Assembly: GCF_000159955.1 (NCBI RefSeq)
Contig: NZ_GG696004.1
Span: forward strand, 1-17,691
DNA: 17,691 nucleotides
Reading direction: 5' to 3'
Origin: Paenibacillus sp. oral taxon 786 str. D14
GTDB taxonomy: Bacteria; Bacillota; Bacilli; Paenibacillales; Paenibacillaceae
Positions 8,631-15,034 of this stretch are shown here, piece after piece. The notes below the pieces were generated by a model, which saw only the letters and a program-made list of their open reading frames with translations, did not search any database and was not told where the DNA came from. Position 1 is the first letter of the stretch; every line of letters starts with the position of its first letter. The position numbers and the translations under genes are program-made.

Positions 8631-10028
8631 ATGGCCAAAAAAGCACCGGAATTAGAAGAGTATAAATACGGTTTCCGGGATGAACACAAGGCGATCTTTC
8701 AATCCGGTAAAGGCTTGACCCGTGAAATCGTAACGGAAATCTCCCGTATTAAAGGCGAGCCGGAGTGGATGCTTAATTTCCGCCTCAAATCGCTTGAGCA
8801 GTTCGAGAAAATGCCGTTGCCGCGTTGGGGCGGAGATTTGAGCGAGCTCGATTTTAACGATATTCAATACTACGTGAAACCATCTGAGAAACAAGGTAAG
8901 ACGTGGGAAGAAGTCCCGGCAGAAATCAAAGAAACGTTTGATAAGCTGGGGATTCCAGAGGCCGAGCAGAAGTTCCTGGCCGGCGTCTCCGCGCAATACG
9001 AGTCGGAGGTCGTATACCATAGCATTCAGAAGGACCTGGAAGATCAAGGGGTTATCTTCATGGATACGGATTCCGCATTGCGTGAGTATCCGGAACTGTT
9101 CAAAGAGTACTTCGGTACGGTAGTTCCTGCTGCGGACAACAAGTTTGCGGCTCTGAACAGCGCCGTATGGTCCGGGGGCAGCTTCATTTACGTGCCAAAA
9201 GGCGTGAAATGCGAAGTGCCGCTGCAGGCTTATTTCCGGATCAACTCGGAGAACATGGGACAATTTGAACGTACGCTGATCATCGCCGACGAAGGCAGCT
9301 TTGTGCATTACACCGAAGGCTGCACGGCGCCGATTTACAGCACGAACTCGCTGCATAGCGCGGTCGTGGAAATCATCGTGAAGAAGGACGCTCGCGTTCG
9401 ATACACGACGATCCAGAACTGGGCACCAAACATCTATAACCTGGTTACGAAACGTGCGGTAGCCGAAGAGAACGCAACGATGGAATGGGTTGACGGCAAT
9501 ATCGGCTCGAAGTTGACGATGAAGTACCCAGCCGTTATCTTGAAAGGCCGCGGCGCGAAAGGCAGCGTGCTGTCCATCGCCGTTGCCGGCAAAGGTCAGC
9601 TTCAGGATGCCGGTGCGAAAATGATCCACCTGGCGCCGGATACAACGTCGACGATCGTGTCGAAGTCGATTTCCAAACATGGCGGTAAGGTTACTTACCG
9701 CGGTCTCGCTTCCTTCGGCCGACAAGCGGAAGGCGCGAAATCGAACATCAAATGCGATACGCTGATTCTCGATAACGAGTCGACGTCGGATACGATCCCA
9801 TACAACGAGATCATGAACGACAATATCACGCTGGAGCATGAGGCGACCGTATCGAAGGTGTCGGAGGAGCAGCTCTTCTATCTGATGAGCCGCGGTCTGA
9901 CCGAAGAAGAAGCAACGCAAATGATCGTTATGGGCTTTATCGAGCCGTTCACGAAAGAGCTGCCGATGGAATATGCGGTAGAGATGAACCGCTTGATCAA
10001 ATTTGAGATGGAAGGCTCGATCGGTTAA
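8631..10028 (+). CDS. sufB: Fe-S cluster assembly scaffold protein SufB
   Basis: 465-residue core scaffold of the SufBC2D complex, which accepts sulfur and builds the Fe-S cluster together with SufD. Diagnostic stretches include [18 protein letters not shown] near the N-terminus, [41 protein letters not shown] and [20 protein letters not shown]. Cys375 in NIKCDTL matches the conserved cysteine (Cys405 in E. coli) that receives sulfur; this assignment rests on motif position. GAGGAGGT lies eight bases before the ATG, and the gene follows sufU by 22 bases. It is the last gene of the operon and is followed within 20 bases by a strong terminator. Placing sufB last, away from sufD, is normal in Firmicutes. 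Confidence 0.97.
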   Translation: MAKKAPELEEYKYGFRDEHKAIFQSGKGLTREIVTEISRIKGEPEWMLNFRLKSLEQFEKMPLPRWGGDLSELDFNDIQYYVKPSEKQGKTWEEVPAEIKETFDKLGIPEAEQKFLAGVSAQYESEVVYHSIQKDLEDQGVIFMDTDSALREYPELFKEYFGTVVPAADNKFAALNSAVWSGGSFIYVPKGVKCEVPLQAYFRINSENMGQFERTLIIADEGSFVHYTEGCTAPIYSTNSLHSAVVEIIVKKDARVRYTTIQNWAPNIYNLVTKRAVAEENATMEWVDGNIGSKLTMKYPAVILKGRGAKGSVLSIAVAGKGQLQDAGAKMIHLAPDTTSTIVSKSISKHGGKVTYRGLASFGRQAEGAKSNIKCDTLILDNESTSDTIPYNEIMNDNITLEHEATVSKVSEEQLFYLMSRGLTEEEATQMIVMGFIEPFTKELPMEYAVEMNRLIKFEMEGSIG

Positions 10029-10044
10029 AAGTTTAGGCCAAACG

Positions 10045-10082
10045 AAAGGAGAAGCCCCTGAGCGGGACTTCTCCTTTTTTTT
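10045..10082. terminator. Terminator of the suf operon (bidirectional)
   Basis: AAAGGAGAAG with CCC (10045-10058) pairs with GGG and CTTCTCCTTT (10064-10077), one C-A mismatch, five-base loop, followed by a run of eight or more T (10074-10082). The upstream A-run gives a short T-tract on the minus strand, so it can also stop the convergent L,D-transpeptidase gene. Confidence 0.92.
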
Positions 10083-10095
10083 GCGTGGTTGGGCT

Positions 10096-10434
10096 CTACT
10101 GGCGGATCGTTACGCTGGTTCCGATCGGCACGATCCGGGCTAGCTCGATGACGTCCGGGTTATACATTCGGATACACCCGTGTGAAACCTCTTTGCCGAT
10201 GGAGGAAGGATCATCAGTGCCGTGGATCCCGTAATGGGGCTTGGACAAGCCCATCCAATAGGCGCCAAACGGCCCGCCGGGATTGGGGGCTTTGTTGACG
10301 ATGGTATACGACCCTACAGGGGTTTGCGTGAGCATGGTTCCGATCCCAACCGGAAACCCACGTACGACGTTGTTGTTATCCAGCAGGTACAGCATGCGAT
10401 CCGATATATCCACGATGATGCGGTAATTGGGCAT
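10096..10434 (-). CDS. Short single-domain L,D-transpeptidase (YkuD family)
   Basis: 112 residues consisting almost wholly of the YkuD catalytic domain, which forms 3-3 crosslinks in peptidoglycan or attaches proteins to it. The active-site signature is complete: YGIHGTDDPSSIG with His71, then SHGCIRMYN with His85, the nucleophile Cys87 and Arg89. There is no LysM domain, signal peptide or membrane anchor, although these enzymes act outside the membrane or in the spore wall. The start at 10434 is preceded by GGGAGG at nine to ten bases. The frame opens 16 codons earlier (10482), but that extension (MPTRHTLAKNNGRR…) has no ribosome site and is not a signal sequence. Spore-specific use in the mother cell would explain the lack of an export signal; this is inference. 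It stands alone and converges on sufB. Confidence 0.92.
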   Translation of the reverse strand: MPNYRIIVDISDRMLYLLDNNNVVRGFPVGIGTMLTQTPVGSYTIVNKAPNPGGPFGAYWMGLSKPHYGIHGTDDPSSIGKEVSHGCIRMYNPDVIELARIVPIGTSVTIRQ

Positions 10435-10531
10435 GTAGGCGCGCCTCCCGTTGTTTTTTGCTAGTGTATGACGGGTAGGCATAAGTTGGTTGGGCGAATG
10501 CGTAAGAGCCGATCGCCAAGGCTTAAGGCAA

Positions 10532-10561
10532 AATAAAACCCGGGTCCTGTGCAGGCCCGGG
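10532..10561 (-). terminator. Terminator of the HD-GYP gene
   Basis: CCCGGG (10539-10544) and CCTG pair with CAGG and CCCGGG (10556-10561) around a two-base loop with one bulged T. On the minus strand the stem is followed by TTTTATTTTG. It lies 12 bases after the stop of the gene at 10573-11604. Confidence 0.85.
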
Positions 10562-10572
10562 AGAATTCCGTA

Positions 10573-11604
10573 TTAGAGATATACTTCTGCGATTGAGGTT
10601 TCGCGTTCTTTGGACAGGTCGACAAATCGGGAATCCGTCTTGACCAGCGGACGGAAGAAGTCCGTTTGATTCGTCATGACGATAGAACCGATCTCGCCGG
10701 TGCTCAGCATCACTTTCTTGCCGATGAAGTTCGGCAACAGATGACGGATCAATGCTTGCGTTGGCTCCGGGCTCAACTGGCCGAAGCTAAGGCTGTTTAA
10801 CTCGCGCAGCACGGACAGCAGCTCCTGCTTCGAGCGGTAGACCCGGTTGGAGGTCATCGCCGCATACACGTCTGCAACCGCGGCGATCTTGGCGAACGGA
10901 TGGATATCCTTGCTTGTTAAGCCATGCGGATAACCGCTGCCGTCCTCCCGTTCGTGATGCTGCAGCGCCACCAAGGCCGAAAGCTCGTCTCCGGTAGAAT
11001 TGAGAATAATGTCATGACCGTATTCGGAATGACGCTTCACTTCTTCGAATTCCTCCGGCGTCAGCTTGCCGGGCTTGGATAAAATGCTCTGTGGGACCTT
11101 GCTCTTGCCGATATCGATCAAGTAGCCGGCTTTCCCAGCCTTGTAGGCTTCTTCCTTAGGATACCCTAACCAGGAGGCGATATAATAACTGAGCATGCCG
11201 ACTTGCATGGAATGATGGTAAGTATAATTGTCACCGTCACCAATCATCAGCAATAAAGAGACGACGTCCTTCTGGTTATCCAGTTCTGAGATCATCGGCT
11301 CTAACAGCTTGTCCACTTTCGCTTCGTCGATCGTCCCGTTCGTTAGCGCTTTCAGGAACAGTTCCTCGAAACCGTCAACGGCTTCATCCATATATGGCTT
11401 GGCCCGGAAGGCAGGATCCGAAGGGAATTCGGCGTCTAAGGTTTGCGGTTCGATATCTACGTAGTCGATCCCATGCTGCATTAGCTTAACGATGGAATCG
11501 CTGCTCAATTCACAGCCTTTCTGCAAAACAAAAACGCCGAAATGATTAAATACGTCATGTTGGAGACGGTCGCCTGGACTGAGCTCCATAATATGTACTT
11601 TCAA
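10573..11604 (-). CDS. HD-GYP domain protein with an altered HD motif
   Basis: About 343 residues. Residues ~1-110 form an N-terminal region common in Bacillales HD-GYP proteins (VHIMELSPGDRLQHDVFN…); ~120-290 is the HD-GYP domain; a small C-terminal region follows. HD-GYP proteins usually hydrolyse cyclic di-GMP at a two- or three-metal centre. Most ligands are visible: His131 (HHSMQV), Asp164 and Lys167 (DIGK), His192 (RHSEYG), His216-His217 in HHEREDGSGYP (the GYP motif itself is intact) and Asp245 (ADVYAAMTS). The His that should precede Asp164 is Ile163 (codon ATC), giving LIDIGK instead of LHDIGK. Activity is therefore doubtful. I prefer the TTG at 11604, nine bases after GAGGTG; the frame also opens at a GTG at 11616, which overlaps that ribosome site. 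It has its own promoter and terminator. Confidence 0.9.
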   Translation of the reverse strand: MKVHIMELSPGDRLQHDVFNHFGVFVLQKGCELSSDSIVKLMQHGIDYVDIEPQTLDAEFPSDPAFRAKPYMDEAVDGFEELFLKALTNGTIDEAKVDKLLEPMISELDNQKDVVSLLLMIGDGDNYTYHHSMQVGMLSYYIASWLGYPKEEAYKAGKAGYLIDIGKSKVPQSILSKPGKLTPEEFEEVKRHSEYGHDIILNSTGDELSALVALQHHEREDGSGYPHGLTSKDIHPFAKIAAVADVYAAMTSNRVYRSKQELLSVLRELNSLSFGQLSPEPTQALIRHLLPNFIGKKVMLSTGEIGSIVMTNQTDFFRPLVKTDSRFVDLSKERETSIAEVYL

Positions 11605-11640
11605 AGACGATGACACCTCGTAATCTTCCTGTTTTTCTTA

Positions 11641-11669
11641 ATCATATCAGGAAACAAATGGGTTGACAA
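11641..11669 (-). promoter_or_regulatory. Promoter of the HD-GYP gene
   Basis: On the minus strand: TTGTCA (-35, 11664-11669), a 17-base spacer and TATGAT (-10, 11641-11646), with TG one base before the -10. Transcription would start near 11634, about 30 bases before the TTG start. The -35 overlaps one arm of the inverted repeat TTGACAA…TTGTCAA (11663-11669 and 11684-11690), whose other arm includes the stop codon region of the moaD-moaE fusion. Confidence 0.75.
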
Positions 11670-11686
11670 CGAAATTGTTAGGTTTG

Positions 11687-12439
11687 TCAATCACCCGAAA
11701 GGAGGTGTTCTCCCGGTACACGAGGGTCCCACGGACCAAGTCCATGGCCCTTCCACTCCGAACCGTCTTCCCAGATTTCCTTTTTCCAGATCGGGACAAT
11801 CTGCTTAAGACGTTCAATCGCGTAGCGGCTGGCCTCGTAGCATCCGGCCCGGTGAGGTGCCGATACGGCGATGACGACACTGATTTCCGCGATATCCACG
11901 CGACCGATCCGGTGGCTAATCGCACAGCGGGTTCCTGGCCAGCGCTCCGTGATCTCGGCGCCGATTTGGCGCAGCTTGGCTAAGGCCATCGGCACATAGG
12001 CTTCGTATTCGAGATGGACGGTCCGTTGACCTTGCGTCCATTCCCGGGTAGTCCCGGTGAACGTTAGAACGGCGCCATGGTCGGGGGTGATAACCTTAGC
12101 CGTGATCTCCTCCACGGACAGCGGTTCTTCCGTGATGATGTACAGTTGATCGTCCGCCGGATCCGAAGCATCGTTCGAACTCCATTCTCCGCCGGATACC
12201 GGCGGGATCAGTGCGATCTCGTCCTCCGCATGGATGGGCGTATCGCCTGCAGCGTACTCCTGATTTACCGCAACGAAGGAGGCGGAAATCAGCGCAGCTG
12301 CTGAGGGATAAGCCTCAGCTAACGCTTCCTTTAACGAGGCTGCTGTAATTGGACGTTCTGGATAAGGGTATGCAAAGCTTAAGGTTGACGTACCGATCCG
12401 GTCCGCCAACCCGGCAAAAAGAGCAATTTGAATATTCAT
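11687..12439 (-). CDS. MoaD-MoaE fusion, molybdopterin synthase
   Basis: 250 residues joining both subunits of molybdopterin synthase, which inserts two sulfurs into cyclic pyranopterin monophosphate. Residues 1-84 are MoaD-like (ubiquitin fold, ending IALIPPVSGG). A linker of ~13 residues (EWSSNDASDPADD) follows, and ~98-245 is MoaE-like: GAVLTFTGTTREWTQG, LEYEAYVPMA, SHRIGRVDIAE, SAPHRAGCYEASRYAIE and VPIWKKEIWEDGSEW, the last containing the catalytic Lys region (Lys219/220). MoaD must carry a thiocarboxylate on a free C-terminal Gly-Gly, but here Gly83-Gly84 is internal. Either the fusion is cleaved after Gly84, as reported for the mycobacterial MoaX fusion, or a separate MoaD works with it. 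GAGGAG precedes the ATG by about seven bases. No other moa or moe gene is in the window. Confidence 0.94.
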   Translation of the reverse strand: MNIQIALFAGLADRIGTSTLSFAYPYPERPITAASLKEALAEAYPSAAALISASFVAVNQEYAAGDTPIHAEDEIALIPPVSGGEWSSNDASDPADDQLYIITEEPLSVEEITAKVITPDHGAVLTFTGTTREWTQGQRTVHLEYEAYVPMALAKLRQIGAEITERWPGTRCAISHRIGRVDIAEISVVIAVSAPHRAGCYEASRYAIERLKQIVPIWKKEIWEDGSEWKGHGLGPWDPRVPGEHLLSGD

Positions 12440-12474
12440 AGGAGTCTCCTCGGAATAGTTTGTAAGTAATATAC

Positions 12475-12502
12475 ATTATAACAAGACAACGATCAATTTT
12501 AA
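12475..12502 (-). promoter_or_regulatory. Possible promoter of the moaD-moaE fusion
   Basis: On the minus strand: TTAAAA (12497-12502), a 16-base spacer and a perfect TATAAT (12475-12480). The -10 is strong and the -35 weak. It overlaps the divergent promoter of the nucleotidase gene, so the two may compete for polymerase. Confidence 0.5.
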
Positions 12503-12512
12503 GGTATATAAT
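12483..12512 (+). promoter_or_regulatory. Possible promoter of the nucleotidase-uppP pair
   Basis: AAGACA (12483-12488), an 18-base spacer and a perfect TATAAT (12507-12512), 64 bases before the start codon at 12576. It is face to face with the divergent moaD-moaE promoter over the same ~38 bases. Confidence 0.55.
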
Positions 12513-12523
12513 ACACATTGAAC

Positions 12524-12536
12524 TCTAAAATTTAGA
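12524..12536. repeat. Palindrome just downstream of the nucleotidase promoter
   Basis: TCTAAAATTTAGA is a perfect 6-1-6 palindrome lying about +5 to +17 relative to the predicted start, a position where a repressor could act. A chance AT-rich palindrome is equally possible. Confidence 0.3.
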
Positions 12537-12575
12537 ATAAGCCGAATAGATTGAGAGGGCAAGGAGGTAGTGCTT

Positions 12576-14009
12576 ATGCCGGAGACGAACCAGGAAACGT
12601 TAACGATACTCTACACCAACGATATTCACAGCCATTTTGAAACGATGGGGCGCATCGCGGCGATGATTGATGAGTTGCGTGCCGAGGCGCCGGCTTCTAC
12701 GCTCCTTCTCGATATCGGCGACCATATGGACCGGGCGGCGATCGAAACCGAAGGCACCTTAGGACAGGCCAATGTGGACGTGCTGAACCTAACGGGATAC
12801 GATGCGGTAACGATCGGCAATAATGAAGGGCTGACCTTTACGCCGGAAATGTTGGGCCAGGCCTACGCCGGCCTGCACAGCTCCGTCGTTTGCGGAAATA
12901 TCGTAGAGATGCGGACGGGACGGCCCCCAGCGTGGATGCAGAGCCGTCTGGTCGTGCACAAGCAGGGGTTTAAGATTGGGCTGGTGGCTGCGACGGCTGC
13001 GTTTGCTGAGTTCTATGAGCTGCTGGGCTTGGAATCCCTGAATCCGCTGGAAACGATCGCCAGGGATGTAAGTCAGCTGCGCGATGAGGTGGATCTGGTC
13101 ATTGTGATGTCCCATTTAGGCCTGCCGATGGATCAGCAGCTGGCCGAGACGGTACCGGGCATCGACCTGATCATCGGCGGGCATACCCATCATTTGCTGG
13201 AGGAGCCGCTGCGCATCGGATCAACGATGGTTACGGCTGCAGGGAAGTTCGGTAACTACTTAGGGAAGGTTGTTGTTCTCCGGGAGGCCGTAACCGGACG
13301 GTTATCGATGGACGGGGTTTGCCTGCCTGTCCGGGAAGGGCCGAAGCTGGAGCAGGTGGAGACGGCCATCGCCTTGCAGAGAGAAGCAGCAAAGCTCCGG
13401 TTGAATCGCACGGTTGCGGTGACGGATCGCGAGCTGCCGGTGTCCTACGAGGCAGAATCTCCGTTTGGCAATCTGCTGGCTCAAGCGGTGCGCCGTCATA
13501 CCAACAGCGAATTTTCTCTGGTGAACAGCGGTCAGTTGCTCGCTAGCCTGCCGGCTGGAGAGATCAGCGAAGGAATGCTGCATGAACGTTGCCCTTCGCC
13601 GATTAACCCTTGTACGATGCGGCTGTCTGGGGAAGATATTTTGGCAAGTCTGGAGGAATCGCTGCTTGAGGAGAAGAGGGGTAAATTCATTATGGGATTT
13701 GGCTTTCGGGGAAAGGTGCTTGGCGGCATTTGCGTTGACGGATTGGAGATTGAATACAACCCTGACGCTCCCCCTTTCGAGCGGATCATCCGGGCAAGCG
13801 TTGCGGGCAAGCCATTGCGGAGCGACCAGACGTATCTCGTAGGCACGCTGGATATGTTCACCTTTGGCGTCGGTTATGAACGATTAAAGCGGGGGACGGA
13901 GAAGCGTTATATGCTCCCTGAATTTTTGCGCGATCTGCTCCGCTTTGAACTGCAGACGGCCGGCGCAGTGGATACCTGTTTTCAATCCCGGTGGAAAAAA
14001 GTAGAATAA
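12576..14009 (+). CDS. YunD-type metallophosphatase / 5'-nucleotidase
   Basis: 477 residues in the two-domain layout of the UshA/5'-nucleotidase family. An N-terminal calcineurin-like metallophosphatase domain (~8-215) carries TNDIHSH (Asp16, His18), DIGDHMDR (Asp49), GNNEG (81-85), MSHLG (His180) and GGHTHH (His203, His205). A C-terminal substrate-binding domain (~270-465) carries ESPFGNLLAQAVRRHT and NSGQLLASLPAGEIS. The motif normally written GNHE reads GNNE here, with Asn for His. There is no signal peptide, unlike periplasmic or wall-anchored UshA and YfkN; length and location fit the cytoplasmic B. subtilis YunD group. The substrate is probably a nucleoside monophosphate or nucleotide sugar but cannot be read from sequence. 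AAGGAGGT lies seven bases before the ATG at 12576; a GTG two codons earlier sits against that site. uppP follows after 36 bases without a terminator. Confidence 0.9.
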   Translation: MPETNQETLTILYTNDIHSHFETMGRIAAMIDELRAEAPASTLLLDIGDHMDRAAIETEGTLGQANVDVLNLTGYDAVTIGNNEGLTFTPEMLGQAYAGLHSSVVCGNIVEMRTGRPPAWMQSRLVVHKQGFKIGLVAATAAFAEFYELLGLESLNPLETIARDVSQLRDEVDLVIVMSHLGLPMDQQLAETVPGIDLIIGGHTHHLLEEPLRIGSTMVTAAGKFGNYLGKVVVLREAVTGRLSMDGVCLPVREGPKLEQVETAIALQREAAKLRLNRTVAVTDRELPVSYEAESPFGNLLAQAVRRHTNSEFSLVNSGQLLASLPAGEISEGMLHERCPSPINPCTMRLSGEDILASLEESLLEEKRGKFIMGFGFRGKVLGGICVDGLEIEYNPDAPPFERIIRASVAGKPLRSDQTYLVGTLDMFTFGVGYERLKRGTEKRYMLPEFLRDLLRFELQTAGAVDTCFQSRWKKVE

Positions 14010-14045
14010 CTATAGCGCGAAGTCACACTCGATCAGGAGGAACGA

Positions 14046-14873
14046 ATGAGTCTTATTGTCTCGATTATTTTAGCCATTGTGGAAGGTTTAACCGAGTTTA
14101 TTCCGGTCTCGTCGACGGGACACATGATATTAACTGCCAAGCTGATGGGATACGATGATCAGTCGCCGGAGATGAAGACCTTTGAAATCGTCATTCAGCT
14201 TGGGGCGATCCTTGCCATGGCCTGGGTTTACCGGGAACGGATCTTAAATCTGCTTGGCTTAAGCAAAAAAATAACGGTCGTTGACCTGAACGCCCCGAAG
14301 GGCCGTCTTAATTTAATCCATATTCTGCTGGGGATTGTGCCGGCGCTGGCTGTCGGATTTTTCTTCCGCGATTTTATCAAAGGCCTGTTCAGCTCGCAGA
14401 CGGTATTGTGGGCGCTTGTCGTTGGCGGCCTATTCATGATCTTCGCCGAATGGTTTAATAAGAACAAAGCGGAGGTTACTGCGCAAGAAATGGATCAGCT
14501 GACCTATAAACAAGCGCTTCTGATCGGGTTGTATCAGTGTATCTCCGTGCTCTGGCCCGGCTTCTCCCGGTCCGGCTCGACGATTGCCGGCGGGATGCTG
14601 AGCGGTGCCAGCTACAAAGCGGCTGCCGACTTCTCGTTCCTTATCGCCATCCCGATCATGTGTGCGGTGTCCGCTTACGAAATGCTGGATTCGTACCGCT
14701 ATTTGACGTCCGAAACGATCGGGTATTTCTTGATCGGTTTTGTGGTTGCTTTTGTTGTGGCCTATGTGGTCGTACTGGCGTTCTTAAAGCTCATCCAAAA
14801 GGTGCAGCTTCGCCATTTTGCTTATTATCGGTTTGTTTTGGCCGCCTTGTTCTGGATCTTTATTATGCGTTAA
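14046..14873 (+). CDS. uppP: Undecaprenyl-diphosphatase UppP (BacA)
   Basis: 275-residue integral membrane enzyme that removes one phosphate from undecaprenyl diphosphate, recycling the lipid carrier for peptidoglycan and other wall polymers and giving low-level bacitracin tolerance. The two catalytic motifs are intact: EGLTEFIPVSSTGH near residues 13-26, and PGFSRSGSTIAGG in the second half. About seven or eight hydrophobic segments are spread over the length, including the C-terminal FVLAALFWIFIMR. AGGAGG is five bases before the ATG. It follows the nucleotidase gene by 36 bases on the same strand, most likely as one transcript. No clear terminator follows; only a weak inverted repeat (CTGGA…TCCAG, 14903-14918) lies before the next promoter. 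Confidence 0.97.
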   Translation: MSLIVSIILAIVEGLTEFIPVSSTGHMILTAKLMGYDDQSPEMKTFEIVIQLGAILAMAWVYRERILNLLGLSKKITVVDLNAPKGRLNLIHILLGIVPALAVGFFFRDFIKGLFSSQTVLWALVVGGLFMIFAEWFNKNKAEVTAQEMDQLTYKQALLIGLYQCISVLWPGFSRSGSTIAGGMLSGASYKAAADFSFLIAIPIMCAVSAYEMLDSYRYLTSETIGYFLIGFVVAFVVAYVVVLAFLKLIQKVQLRHFAYYRFVLAALFWIFIMR

Positions 14874-14903
14874 TACACTTCAAGGGCGGGCAGTATTTCA
14901 AGC

Positions 14904-14934
14904 TGGAATGAAATCCAGGAAAAAGATTTATAAT
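14904..14934 (+). promoter_or_regulatory. Possible promoter of yfkAB
   Basis: A perfect TATAAT (14929-14934) lies ~100 bases before the yfkAB start. The best -35 is TGGAAT (14904-14909) with a long 19-base spacer, partly within the inverted repeat CTGGA-N6-TCCAG. The -10 is convincing and the -35 is not. Confidence 0.45.
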
Positions 14935-14971
14935 GAGGACGGGAGAAACGTCATCTTACGACAGTAGATAT

Positions 14972-15009
14972 GTCCGCTTTCGCACTCCATCCGGATTGCG
15001 GGAGCGGAC
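14972..15009 (+). promoter_or_regulatory. Stable leader hairpin before yfkAB
   Basis: GTCCGCTTTCGC (14972-14983) pairs along its full 12 bases with GCGGGAGCGGAC (14998-15009), including two G-U pairs. The 14-base loop contains the palindrome ATCCGGAT. No T-run follows, so it is not a terminator. It ends 25 bases before the yfkAB start, inside the predicted 5' leader, where it could affect mRNA stability or translation, or bind a regulator. Confidence 0.6.
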
Positions 15010-15034
15010 GGAATAGAAATGGTGGTAGTGGATA

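Noticed and set aside
8652..9920. 422-codon open frame on the minus strand opposite sufB
   Set aside because: Same reason: a composition shadow of sufB with no motif and no plausible start signal.
13302..13861. Overlapping short frames on both strands inside the nucleotidase gene
   Set aside because: They lie wholly inside a well-supported 477-residue protein and show no independent initiation signals.
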